The notes beneath the pieces were generated by a model, which saw only the letters and a list, made by a program, of their open reading frames with translations, had not been told where the DNA came from and did no database searches. The position numbers were made by a program, and so were the translations under genes. This document shows positions 6,623 through 13,783 of a DNA stretch of 15,733 nucleotides, in pieces. Positions within the stretch are counted from its first letter, which is position 1, and each line of letters begins with the position of its first letter. The DNA comes from Palsa-459 sp035510855 (GTDB taxonomy: Bacteria; Actinomycetota; Acidimicrobiia; Acidimicrobiales; RAAP-2): positions 1 through 15,733 of the forward strand of contig DATKGG010000026.1 of assembly GCA_035510855.1 (NCBI GenBank). Reading direction: 5' to 3'.

Positions 6623-8196
6623 ACGGGCGCGACCAGCCGACCTGGAGCCGCCGCGTGCTCGATCTCGCGAGCGTCGTGTGCCGCAAGACGCTCGAGCAGC
6701 GTGTCGCGAATGACCCGTGCTGCAGGATCGGAGAAGCGGTTCGCACGCTGGAGCGGGTCGGCGTCGAGGTCGTACAGCTCGCCTTCAGTGCCGTCGTGCA
6801 TCGTCCCGCGGTCGCACCTCGTGAGGAGCCAGCCCTCCGCGGTCACGCTGCGCAGGTGCACGTCGACGCCGAAGAGCGCCGAGTCCCACTCGGTGAACGC
6901 GGCGTCGAAGCCGCGCTCGATCGCGTCGGCATCGTCGAGCGGCAGCGCGGCACCCTCGAGCCAGCTCGGCTCGTGCGCACCCGCGATCGACAGGAACGTC
7001 GGTGCGAGATCCACCAGTCCCACGGGATGCGTCACGACGGCTGGCACGACGTGCTGGGAGGGTGCGGGCCGCCAGATGAGCGGGAGCCGCAGCAGCCCGT
7101 CGGTGTGGTACGGGCCCTTGAAGAGCAATCCGAAGTCGCCTTGCAGCTCGCCGTGGTCCGTCGTGACGACGACGTCGGTGCGCGCCGTGAAACCGAGCCG
7201 ATCGATAGCCCCGAGCACCCTGCCGATGGCCTCGTCGATCAGCTCGACCTCGATCGCGTTGAGAGCGTTCACCTCTCGAACCTGGTCCGCGGTGAGCGTC
7301 GCGGGCACCCACTTCGCCGGCGCCTCGTAGTTCGCCACGAGTTCGCCGTCGTACCACCTCAGCCAGTGGCGCGGCTTGTCCGCGAGGACGCCGACGCGCT
7401 CGTCGGGGTCCTCGACGTACCCGGCGGGGAGCTCGACGTCGTGCCAGTCGACTCGATGACGCTCCGAGCTGGGCGGGTCCCAGGGATGGTGCGGGTCGGG
7501 GAAGCTCATCCAGCAGAACCAGTCGTCGTCGCTGCCCACGGACTCGAGCCACGAGATCGTGCGATCGGCCACCCAGTCCGTGTGGTACCACTCGCGCGGG
7601 ATCGCGTTGTGGTGCACCTGAGGTGCACCGGTGTCGCCACCGCCGAGTGCGGACACCTCGAGCTCGGCGTCGAGCACGCGGTAGAACATCCCGACCGCCT
7701 CAGGGTGCGCGGCGCTCAGCCAGCGCGAGTAGTGCAGCCACCCCGCTGCGCCGTGCGTCGCGAGCTCGAGGTGCTCGAAGCCGAAGTGCCCCCCGACGCC
7801 GCCATCGTGCCAGGGGCCCTCGATCGTGGCTTTCCCCGAGTCGGCCAGCCGGTTCTCGGCGAACCGCCCGAACGGGTCGAGCATCGGCTCGAAGTGCGCC
7901 TTGCCGACGAGCGCGGTCCGGTAGCCAGCTCGCGCGAGCTCCTCGGCAACGCTCGGCGACGAGGGGTCGAGCGGCACGCCGTTCATCCAGACGCCGTGGG
8001 CGGAGGGGTGCCGTCCGGTCAGCATCGTGGCTCGCGAGGGCATGCACACGACCGAGGAGGGATGGCACCGCTCGAATCGGATCCCGTCTCGTGCAAGGGC
8101 GTCGACCACCGGCGTGCGAGCGAGCGCACCACCGTTGCAGCCGAGGGTGTCAAAGCGCTGCTGGTCCGTCGTCACAAAGAGGATGCAGCGGCCCAT
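6619..8196 (-). CDS. Type I sulfatase / alkaline-phosphatase-superfamily hydrolase
   Basis: 525-residue sulfatase-family hydrolase. The formylglycine motif C-x-P-S-R is intact as CMPSRATMLTG (51-61), so Cys51 should be converted to formylglycine by a maturase encoded elsewhere. Metal-site landmarks are VTTDQQR near residues 8-14, FPDPHHPWDPP near 231-241 and VTTDHGELQGDFG near 343-355. The C-terminal LYDLDADP (around 473-480) is the usual sulfatase tail. There is no signal peptide, so it is probably cytoplasmic, as in choline-sulfatase and phosphonate-monoesterase-like members; the substrate is unknown. The ATG at 8196 is chosen for its AAGGAG 7 bases upstream; the open frame continues to 8538 but overlaps the SRPBCC gene. 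It starts 2 bases after that gene's stop, so they form an operon. Confidence 0.92.
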   Translation of the reverse strand: MGRCILFVTTDQQRFDTLGCNGGALARTPVVDALARDGIRFERCHPSSVVCMPSRATMLTGRHPSAHGVWMNGVPLDPSSPSVAEELARAGYRTALVGKAHFEPMLDPFGRFAENRLADSGKATIEGPWHDGGVGGHFGFEHLELATHGAAGWLHYSRWLSAAHPEAVGMFYRVLDAELEVSALGGGDTGAPQVHHNAIPREWYHTDWVADRTISWLESVGSDDDWFCWMSFPDPHHPWDPPSSERHRVDWHDVELPAGYVEDPDERVGVLADKPRHWLRWYDGELVANYEAPAKWVPATLTADQVREVNALNAIEVELIDEAIGRVLGAIDRLGFTARTDVVVTTDHGELQGDFGLLFKGPYHTDGLLRLPLIWRPAPSQHVVPAVVTHPVGLVDLAPTFLSIAGAHEPSWLEGAALPLDDADAIERGFDAAFTEWDSALFGVDVHLRSVTAEGWLLTRCDRGTMHDGTEGELYDLDADPLQRANRFSDPAARVIRDTLLERLAAHDAREIEHAAAPGRLVAPV

Positions 8197-8198
8197 CG

Positions 8199-8588
8199 TC
8201 AGGCTCCTTCCAAGAGCGCCTTGGCGCGGTCGAGCCCGTCGGCGGCCGCGCCCGCGACGACCAGCGCCATGACCGCGGGCATCGCGTCGACGCCGTAGAC
8301 GCAGCAGCACCGGTCGTGGTCGAGCTCGAGCACGTCGATCGTCGACAGGTGCTGGGTGATGACGGGCAGCTTGAGCGTGTACTGGAAGCGTCGCTGCAGA
8401 TCGTCGACCGTCACGATCTCCTCGGGGAGCGTGAGCCCGGTCGCCAGCGTGACGGTTCGCGTGGTGCCCTCGACCTCGCACCCAGCGACGCCAGGGAACC
8501 ACTCGCCCAACCGTGCGGCGGACCCGAGCAGCGCCCACGCCGCCGCGGCCGGCACGTCGATGATCACGTGGTGTCGCACCGTCGCCAT
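8199..8588 (-). CDS. SRPBCC-fold (polyketide cyclase/START-like) protein
   Basis: 129-residue protein with the pattern of the SRPBCC ligand-binding fold: an opening strand HHVIIDVPAAAAWALLGS (6-23), then LGEWFPGVAGCEVEG (27-41) with the typical W-x-P-x-V turn, consecutive strands, and a C-terminal amphipathic helix GLDRAKALLEG (118-128). Such domains bind hydrophobic ligands in a deep cavity. An unusual CCC run occurs near residues 94-96. It is the first gene of a two-gene unit with the sulfatase (2-base gap), suggesting that the two act on the same kind of compound, though nothing in the sequence names it. The ATG at 8588 is the only sensible start. It is divergent from menE with 47 bases between. 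Confidence 0.8.
   Translation of the reverse strand: MATVRHHVIIDVPAAAAWALLGSAARLGEWFPGVAGCEVEGTTRTVTLATGLTLPEEIVTVDDLQRRFQYTLKLPVITQHLSTIDVLELDHDRCCCVYGVDAMPAVMALVVAGAAADGLDRAKALLEGA
8204..8209 (-). promoter_or_regulatory. Shine-Dalgarno of the sulfatase gene
   Basis: AAGGAG on the minus strand, 7 bases before the ATG at 8196 and inside the last codons of the SRPBCC gene. It sets the sulfatase start. Confidence 0.75.
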
Positions 8589-8594
8589 CGCGCC

Positions 8595-8600
8595 ATCATG
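8595..8600 (-). promoter_or_regulatory. Weak -10-like box before SRPBCC gene
   Basis: CATGAT with exactly 6 bases to the ATG at 8588. The spacing matches other leaderless units, but the first base departs from TANNNT. Confidence 0.3.
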
Positions 8601-8623
8601 GCCGACCGCGTGCTGGGCGATCG

Positions 8624-8629
8624 TAGTGT
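8624..8629 (+). promoter_or_regulatory. -10 box for leaderless menE
   Basis: TAGTGT followed by exactly 6 bases and GTG 8636. There is no Shine-Dalgarno and no clear -35. Confidence 0.6.
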
Positions 8630-8635
8630 GAGCCC

Positions 8636-9784
8636 GTGCCTGAGCTCGTCGCGATCGACGTCGCGCAGGGGTCCGGGTTCGTTGAGCTACTGCAGGGAAT
8701 CTGGGAGCGAGGCGACGCCGCGTGCGTCATCGACCATCGGCTCGATGCCGCCTCGAGAGCCGCGCAGCTCGACGCGCTCGCCCCCACACGACAACTGGTC
8801 GATGACGCCGGGATGGTGCTCGAGCGCCGCGTGCCGTCGGGCACTGGCACGGAGCCCGGCGACGCGCTGGTCGTCCTCACCTCTGGCTCGGCGTCGAGTC
8901 CGCGCGCGGTCGTGCTCACCCACGACGCCGTCACGGCGAGCGCCCTCGCGACGTCGTCGCGCCTCGGGGTGTCCTCGATCGCGGATCGGTGGCTGTGCTG
9001 CCTGCCGTGCGCACACATCGGAGGTCTCGCGGTCGTCACCCGCGCGCTGCTGACGGACACGCCCGTCGACGTCCACAGTGGCTTCGAGCCTGCGCTCGTG
9101 GCACGTGCCGCGCGCGAGGGCGCGACGCTCACCTCGCTCGTCGCCACCGCGCTCGGGCGCCTTGGCGAGCCCGAGGCGTTCCGTCGGATCCTCCTCGGCG
9201 GCGGTGCCCCGCCGAGCGAGGTGCCGTCGAACGTCGTCACGACCTGGGGGATGACCGAGACGGGGTCGGGCGTCGTTTACGACGGCGTGCCGCTCGAGGG
9301 CGTGCGCATCGCGGTCCTCGACGGTGAGCTCTACGTCAAGGCCCCGATGCTTGCTCGCGCCTATCGGGACGGCACCCCCCTCGACTCCGTCGGGCCGGAC
9401 GGGACGCGCGGCTGGCTCGCCACTGGCGACGGGGGCACGTTCGAGTCCGGGATCGTGCGCGTCAGCGGTCGGCTCGCCGAGGTCATCACGACGGGCGGCG
9501 AGAAGGTGTGGCCGGCCGACGTCGAGGCGGTGCTCGCCGCGCACCCGCGCGTCGCAGAGGTCGTGGTCTGGAAGCGGCGCGATCCCGAGTGGGGCGAGCG
9601 CGTCGTCGCGTGGGTGGTGCCCCGTCACGCGGCCCCGACGCTCGACGAGCTGCGCGAGCTCGTGGCTGCGTCCCTGCCGCCTTGGGCTGTCCCGAAGGAG
9701 CTCGTCATCGTCAGCGTCCTTCCGAGAGCCCAGTCAGGCAAGGTCTCGCGCCGACTGCTGGACGGCTCAGCCGACGCCACCTGA
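8636..9784 (+). CDS. menE: o-Succinylbenzoate-CoA ligase MenE
   Basis: ANL-superfamily adenylate-forming ligase of 382 residues, predicted to make o-succinylbenzoyl-CoA, the MenB substrate. The size fits the shorter actinobacterial MenE enzymes. Core motifs: phosphate loop TSGSASSPR (82-90), TTWGMTETGSG (202-212), LATGDGG (261-267), hinge region GRLAEVITTGGEKVWPADVE (278-297), and C-terminal catalytic lysine in SGK (K369). The phosphate loop departs from the usual TSG(S/T)TGxPKG: STG has become SAS and the lysine is an arginine. The start is GTG 8636, immediately after a -10-like box at leaderless spacing. Its 3' end overlaps the convergent SDR gene by 18 bases. Assignment as MenE rather than another acyl-CoA ligase rests on size, the TTGGEK(V)WP hinge and proximity to menB, menA, menD and menH. 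Confidence 0.88.
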   Translation: MPELVAIDVAQGSGFVELLQGIWERGDAACVIDHRLDAASRAAQLDALAPTRQLVDDAGMVLERRVPSGTGTEPGDALVVLTSGSASSPRAVVLTHDAVTASALATSSRLGVSSIADRWLCCLPCAHIGGLAVVTRALLTDTPVDVHSGFEPALVARAAREGATLTSLVATALGRLGEPEAFRRILLGGGAPPSEVPSNVVTTWGMTETGSGVVYDGVPLEGVRIAVLDGELYVKAPMLARAYRDGTPLDSVGPDGTRGWLATGDGGTFESGIVRVSGRLAEVITTGGEKVWPADVEAVLAAHPRVAEVVVWKRRDPEWGERVVAWVVPRHAAPTLDELRELVAASLPPWAVPKELVIVSVLPRAQSGKVSRRLLDGSADAT

Positions 9785-10534
9785 GGGCTGGGTCGTCGTC
9801 CCGCCGTCGATCACGATCGTCTGGCCCGTGATCCACGAGCCGGCGTCCGAGACGAGCAGGAGCGCGAGCGGCGCGATGTCGCCGACCTCGCCGATGCGCC
9901 GCAGGGGAATGTGCCGTGCGAAGCGCTCCTCGTTGTGCTCCCACAGCCCTCTCGCAAGCTCCGTGCGCACGAGACCGGGCGCGATGCCGTTCACCCGGAC
10001 CGTCGGTGCGAGCTCGTAGGCGAGCTGCCGCGTGAGGTGCACGACCGCGGCCTTCGTCACGTTGTACCAGCCGATCATCGGCTCGGGTCCGAGGCCGCCG
10101 ATCGAGGCGATGTTGAGGATCGCGCCTCCATGCGTCGAGAGCCACTGTGACCACGCCGCCCTCGACCACGTCACCACGCTCGCCTGGTTGATCTCGAAGG
10201 TCTTCTGCAATCGAGCGTCGTCGATCTCGAGCAGCGGCCCCATGTAGGGATTCGTCGCGGCGTTGTTCACGAGCACGTCGAGCGAGCCGAAGCGCTCGAT
10301 GGTCGCCGCCACCGCGGCGTCGGCCTGTGCGGGTCGACCGACGTGCGCAACAGTCCAGTCCGCCTCGCCACGCAGCCCGGCGAGCGTCGCCGCCCCCGCT
10401 GTCAGATTCTCCGCGCTGCGCGACACGAGCATCACGTTGCCCCCCGCCTCGCAGAACGCGCGGGCGATGCCGAGGCCGATCCCGCGGCTCCCCCCAGTGA
10501 CGAGCGCGACGCGGCCGGTGACGTCGAAGGGCAT
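9767..10534 (-). CDS. Short-chain dehydrogenase/reductase (SDR)
   Basis: Classical SDR of 255 residues, a cytoplasmic NAD(P)-dependent oxidoreductase. Visible: Rossmann TGGSRGIG (13-20), NNAA (90-93), catalytic S144, Y157 and K161 in the SIGG...YNVTK pattern, APGLVRT following strand 6, and C-terminal GQTIVIDGG. SR at 38-39, after the second strand, might favour NADP but is not decisive. Substrate is not predictable. The ATG at 10534 was chosen because TAGGTT lies 7 bases upstream and the Rossmann strand begins right after it; the longer open frame to 10807 runs antisense to the VOC gene. It is divergent from the VOC gene (63 bases) and overlaps the 3' end of menE by 18 bases. There is no evidence that it belongs to the menaquinone pathway. 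Confidence 0.93.
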   Translation of the reverse strand: MPFDVTGRVALVTGGSRGIGLGIARAFCEAGGNVMLVSRSAENLTAGAATLAGLRGEADWTVAHVGRPAQADAAVAATIERFGSLDVLVNNAATNPYMGPLLEIDDARLQKTFEINQASVVTWSRAAWSQWLSTHGGAILNIASIGGLGPEPMIGWYNVTKAAVVHLTRQLAYELAPTVRVNGIAPGLVRTELARGLWEHNEERFARHIPLRRIGEVGDIAPLALLLVSDAGSWITGQTIVIDGGTTTQPSGGVG

Positions 10535-10541
10535 CGCGCGG

Positions 10542-10547
10542 AACCTA
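10542..10547 (-). promoter_or_regulatory. -10 box for leaderless SDR gene
   Basis: TAGGTT on the minus strand with 7 bases to the ATG at 10534. No Shine-Dalgarno is present. Confidence 0.55.
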
Positions 10548-10585
10548 GTGCGCGGCGACCCCGAGCATCGCGGGTCGTTCTCCCT

Positions 10586-10591
10586 TACTGT
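10586..10591 (+). promoter_or_regulatory. -10 box for leaderless VOC gene
   Basis: TACTGT with exactly 6 bases to the ATG at 10598. It lies back to back with the SDR box within the 63-base divergent region. Confidence 0.6.
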
Positions 10592-10597
10592 CACCGC

Positions 10598-10978
10598 ATG
10601 CTCCGTTTCGAGTGCGTCTGCATCGACAGCCCCAACCCCTCGACGCTCGCTAGCTTCTGGGAGTCGGCGCTCGGCTGGCTGCGCGTCGACGACGATGACG
10701 AGGGCGTCGCGCTGCGCTCCCCAGAGAGCGCGGGAGCCGGCCGGCCCGTGCCGGACCTGCTCATCATCAAGGTTGACGACGCTCGCGTCGTGAAGAACCG
10801 CCTCCACTTCGACTTCCGTCCCGACGACCAGGAGCGCGAGGTCGCGCGGCTCGTGGGACTCGGTGCCCAGCGCGTCGACATCGGCCAGGGCGACGAGGTC
10901 ACGTGGGTCGTGCTCGCTGACCCCGAGGGCAACGAGTTCTGCGTGCTGCGGGCTACGACGTCAAGCACCTCGAGCTAA
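10598..10978 (+). CDS. VOC-fold (glyoxalase/bleomycin-resistance-like) protein
   Basis: 126-residue vicinal-oxygen-chelate-fold protein. The first beta-alpha-beta unit reads CIDSPNPSTLASFWESALGW (8-27), a standard opening for the Glyoxalase_6-like group. The second half has RLHFDFRPDD (68-77) with a candidate metal-ligand histidine, an EVARLVGLGA helix (80-89), and VLADPEGNEFCVLR (105-118) with the candidate glutamate ligand. Family members include isomerases, dioxygenases and antibiotic-binding proteins, and the subgroup here usually has no assigned reaction. It has its own leaderless-type promoter and sits 33 bases before the DUF255 gene on the same strand, so partial read-through is possible. 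Fold call is secure, function unknown. Confidence 0.88.
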   Translation: MLRFECVCIDSPNPSTLASFWESALGWLRVDDDDEGVALRSPESAGAGRPVPDLLIIKVDDARVVKNRLHFDFRPDDQEREVARLVGLGAQRVDIGQGDEVTWVVLADPEGNEFCVLRATTSSTSS

Positions 10979-10999
10979 TCCGCACCCAAGGCACACCCC

Positions 11000-11005
11000 T
11001 AGCAT
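11000..11005 (+). promoter_or_regulatory. -10 box for leaderless DUF255 gene
   Basis: TAGCAT with exactly 6 bases to GTG 11012, within the 33-base gap after the VOC gene. No Shine-Dalgarno is present. It suggests a separate transcript despite the short gap. Confidence 0.55.
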
Positions 11006-11011
11006 CCAGTT

Positions 11012-13045
11012 GTGAATCGCCTGGCTGGTGCGACCAGCCTCTACCTGCGTCAACACGCCGAGAATCCAGTCGACTGGTGGCCGTTCGGCGACGAGGCGTT
11101 CGCCGAGGCACGCCGGCGCGACGTGCCGATCTTCTTGTCGATCGGCTATGCGGCGTGCCACTGGTGCCACGTGATGTCCCACGAGAGCTTCGAAGACGAG
11201 ACGATCGCCGCGCTGATCAACGAGCTCACCGTGCCCGTCAAGGTCGATCGGGAGGAGCGGCCGGACGTCGACTCCCAGTACATGGCGGCGACACAGGCGA
11301 TGACGGGGCACGGGGGCTGGCCGATGACCGTGCTGCTGACCCCCGACGGCCGCCCGTTCTTTGCGGGCACGTACTTCCCGCCCGTCGCCCGGCATGGCCA
11401 GCCCAGCCTGGGCCAGGTGCTCGGCTCGGTCGGCGACGTGTGGGCCAACCAGCGCGACGGCGTGCTGGCCCAGGCCGAACGACTCGCCGACGCCGTGCGC
11501 GCCGAGGCATCGCTGGTGGGGTCGCTCGTCGCCACGGGCCCACCACCCGGCGCGAGGGCACGCCTACGCCAGCTCGTCGACTCCCTCGCCGCGAGATTCG
11601 ACCACCACGGGGCAGGGTTCTCGCCCGCGCCGAAGTTCCCCCATCCGGCATGGGTCGAGGCGTGCGTGGCGTTGTGGACCGTCGCCGAGCGCGACGACGC
11701 GAGAGACATGGCCGTCGCCACCCTCGACGCCATGGCTCGCGGCGGTCTCTTCGACCACGTCGCTGGCGGCTTCGCGCGCTACAGCGTCGACGCGCACTGG
11801 GACGTCCCACACTTCGAAAAGATGCTCACCGATCAGGCGCTGCTCGCGAGGGCGTACCTGCGGGCATCGAGGTGGCTCGCACGAAGCGAGTACGAGTGGG
11901 TGGCGCGCCGAACGCTCGACTTCGTGCTCACCGAGATGCGCATCGACGGAGGCTTCGCGTCCGGTATCGACGCCGACGCGGGTGGCGGCGAGGGCTCGCA
12001 CGTGGTCCTGGGTGCAACCACGGTCCGCAAGCTTCTCGAGGACGCAGGGCTCAGCGAGCTCGTCGACGCGACGAACGAACGCTACGGGATCACTGACCAC
12101 GGCCCCGTCGAGGGGGCGTGCGTGCCGAGGCTCGCCGCGGGCGTCGACATCGTCGGCACGCCCGACGATGACAAGGTCCGCGCCGCGCTCCGCGCCGCTC
12201 GGGCAACCGGCCCGCAGCCGGCAATCGACGACAAGGTGCTGCTCGAGTCCAACGCAATGCTCGCATCGGTGCTCGCCGAGGCGGCGTGGCGGCTCGATGA
12301 GCCCCGCTACGGCGAGGCCGCCAGCGAGCTCGTCACCATGCTCGCCGTGACGCACCGAGTGGAGGGCACCTGGACGCGACGCAGCGGCCCAGACGCTCCG
12401 CTCGCGACGAGCGCGGACCTCGCGTGGCTGCTCGACGCACACACTGCGCTCTTCGAGCTCGACGGCAGCGCGACCCACCTCGACGACGCAGCAAGCGTCG
12501 CGGGCGACCTCGTGGCGGGCTACTGGGACGGCGAGGTGCCGACCGCGGCAGTGCCTGGGCGCGGCGGCGGGCTCTTCCAGTCGCACCGCGACGCGCGCGG
12601 CCTCTTGGTTCGCGCGCACGACGTGCTGGACGGCGCCGTGCCCTCGGGATCGTCGGTGGCCGCGGTTGCTTTTGCCCGCCTCGGCATGCTGCGCGCCGAC
12701 CGCGGCGCCCTCGCGATCGCCGAGCGGCTGGTCGCCTTGTGCGAGCCGCTGCTCGACGCCCAGCCGACAGCCGCGGCGACCCTGGTCGAAGCGGCCTGCC
12801 TCCTCGGCGTCGGCATCGAGGTCGCCGTGCCTGGCGCGCCGGGCGCGATGCTCGCGGCCGTGCACCGCGCTGCGGGGCCGTTCTGCGTGATCGCGTTCGG
12901 CTCGGGGCCCCTCGAGCTGCTGGACGCTCGCCGTGACGACGTCTGTTACGTGTGCCGGGGCGCCACGTGCGACGCGCCCGTCGTCGACGTGGGTAGCGTG
13001 GCGGCCGCGCTCGCACATGCGGCGCGCTGGGAGGCGGGCTCGTGA
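11012..13045 (+). CDS. Thioredoxin-domain protein of the YyaL/DUF255 (SPATA20-like) family
   Basis: 677-residue protein with an N-terminal thioredoxin-fold DUF255 domain and a long C-terminal (alpha/alpha) barrel-like part, the usual architecture and length of this widely conserved but poorly understood family. The hallmark segments are clear: LYLRQHAENPVDW (10-22), GYAACHWCHVMSHESF (45-60) containing the C49-x-x-C52 pair, VKVDREERPDVD (77-88), GGWPMTV (101-107) and FAGTYFPP (117-124). Around residues 200-275 come further family segments such as KFPHP and HFEKMLTDQA. No signal peptide is seen, so it is probably cytoplasmic. The GTG start is supported by the -10-like box 6 bases before it and by the ENPVDW motif lying at the normal distance. 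Its last codons carry the ribosome site of the next gene, which overlaps it. Confidence 0.93.
   Translation: MNRLAGATSLYLRQHAENPVDWWPFGDEAFAEARRRDVPIFLSIGYAACHWCHVMSHESFEDETIAALINELTVPVKVDREERPDVDSQYMAATQAMTGHGGWPMTVLLTPDGRPFFAGTYFPPVARHGQPSLGQVLGSVGDVWANQRDGVLAQAERLADAVRAEASLVGSLVATGPPPGARARLRQLVDSLAARFDHHGAGFSPAPKFPHPAWVEACVALWTVAERDDARDMAVATLDAMARGGLFDHVAGGFARYSVDAHWDVPHFEKMLTDQALLARAYLRASRWLARSEYEWVARRTLDFVLTEMRIDGGFASGIDADAGGGEGSHVVLGATTVRKLLEDAGLSELVDATNERYGITDHGPVEGACVPRLAAGVDIVGTPDDDKVRAALRAARATGPQPAIDDKVLLESNAMLASVLAEAAWRLDEPRYGEAASELVTMLAVTHRVEGTWTRRSGPDAPLATSADLAWLLDAHTALFELDGSATHLDDAASVAGDLVAGYWDGEVPTAAVPGRGGGLFQSHRDARGLLVRAHDVLDGAVPSGSSVAAVAFARLGMLRADRGALAIAERLVALCEPLLDAQPTAAATLVEAACLLGVGIEVAVPGAPGAMLAAVHRAAGPFCVIAFGSGPLELLDARRDDVCYVCRGATCDAPVVDVGSVAAALAHAARWEAGS
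13029..13034 (+). promoter_or_regulatory. Shine-Dalgarno for the 243-residue protein
   Basis: GGGAGG, 7 bases before GTG 13042 and 10 before ATG 13045, lies inside the end of the DUF255 gene. The spacing slightly favours the GTG. Confidence 0.6.
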
Positions 13046-13773
13046 TGACTGGAGGGCTCGTGCGCTCACGCGACGCGGCGGCGACCGCGACACGCGAGCT
13101 GCTCCGCGAGCTGCCGAGCCGTGAGCAGATTGACGTCTCGGCGGGTGCCCGTCTCTTGGTGCTGGTGCTGTCCTGCTCGGTCGACGACACGATCGGGGTG
13201 GACCTCGCCTCCTCGGCGATGGTCCGGCTCCGGGTGCCCTGGCAGGCGAGCGCGATGCCCGACCTCGCCGCGTTCGACGTGGTCGAAGCGACGCTCTCGT
13301 CGGATCCCGAGCGTGACGACACCGCCCAGCCCGAGGCAGTGACCCTCGACCATCTGCCGAGGCTGGTCGGCTCGCTCCGCGGTGGCGCCGTACGTCGGCG
13401 GCTGCGTCGCCTCCAGGCGCCGCCGGACGGTCCGCTGCTCGGGTTCCGCGGGCCGTCCGCCCCCTACTGGGAGCTGCGCGGCGACCGACCGAGCGTGGCG
13501 CTCATCGTCCCCGAGCGCGGCCCCCAGGTGCTGCGGCGCCGTGACGACGGGACCACATGGGTCCGCTTCGGCTGGGAGCGCGACGACGTGTGGATGGCGC
13601 TCGAGGACCGTCACGCGGTCCGGGCGCTCGACGCCGCTCGACGTGACCGACTGAGCGGCAAGGAGCTCGCCGTCGCGCTCGGATTCAAGCCTCGCTACCT
13701 GCTGACGGCGCTCAGCCAGCCCGTGGACGCGCACTGCTACAAGCTCTGCGTGGGCATCCTGCCCAGGGGCTGA
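13042..13773 (+). CDS. Conserved-looking hypothetical protein coupled to DUF255 gene
   Basis: I do not recognise this 243-residue protein. It overlaps the DUF255 stop (GTGATG: GTG 13042, or ATG 13045) and has a Shine-Dalgarno inside that gene, so it is translationally coupled. Visible: a mostly beta N-terminal half with LLVLVLSCSVDDTIGVD (38-54), a basic linker RRRLRRL (117-123), a strand-rich stretch with YWELRGD, SVALIVPERGP and WVRFGWERDDVWMALED between about 140 and 190, and a C-terminal helical part with DRLSGKELAVALGFKPRYLL that could be a small helix-turn-helix-like unit, though this is a guess. It has no signal peptide or membrane helix. Codon use matches the neighbours, so it is a real gene. 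It ends within a hairpin shared with the convergent gene. Confidence 0.8.
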   Translation: MMTGGLVRSRDAAATATRELLRELPSREQIDVSAGARLLVLVLSCSVDDTIGVDLASSAMVRLRVPWQASAMPDLAAFDVVEATLSSDPERDDTAQPEAVTLDHLPRLVGSLRGGAVRRRLRRLQAPPDGPLLGFRGPSAPYWELRGDRPSVALIVPERGPQVLRRRDDGTTWVRFGWERDDVWMALEDRHAVRALDAARRDRLSGKELAVALGFKPRYLLTALSQPVDAHCYKLCVGILPRG

Positions 13774-13783
13774 GCCAGCCCCT
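13765..13783. terminator. Hairpin spanning two convergent stop codons
   Basis: AGGGGCTG (13765-13772), loop AGC, CAGCCCCT (13776-13783): a perfect 8-bp stem. The plus-strand TGA (13771-13773) and the minus-strand TAG (13784-13782) both lie in or at its edges. Neither side has a T-run, so it is a candidate bidirectional end or RNA-stabilising hairpin rather than a textbook terminator. Confidence 0.5.

Noticed and set aside
6541..8298. Plus-strand 585-codon open frame antisense to the sulfatase
   Set aside because: No family motif, and composition typical of a reverse-strand shadow; the sulfatase on the minus strand has intact motifs and a Shine-Dalgarno.
8197..8538. N-terminal extension of the sulfatase
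   Set aside because: It lies in another frame of the SRPBCC gene; sulfatase homology begins right after ATG 8196, which has AAGGAG at good spacing.
10535..10807. N-terminal extension of the SDR
   Set aside because: Antisense to the VOC gene, and the SDR Rossmann strand begins directly after ATG 10534.
11564..13093. Minus-strand 509-codon open frame antisense to the DUF255 gene
   Set aside because: Arg/His/Val-rich shadow without domains; the plus-strand protein is clearly real.
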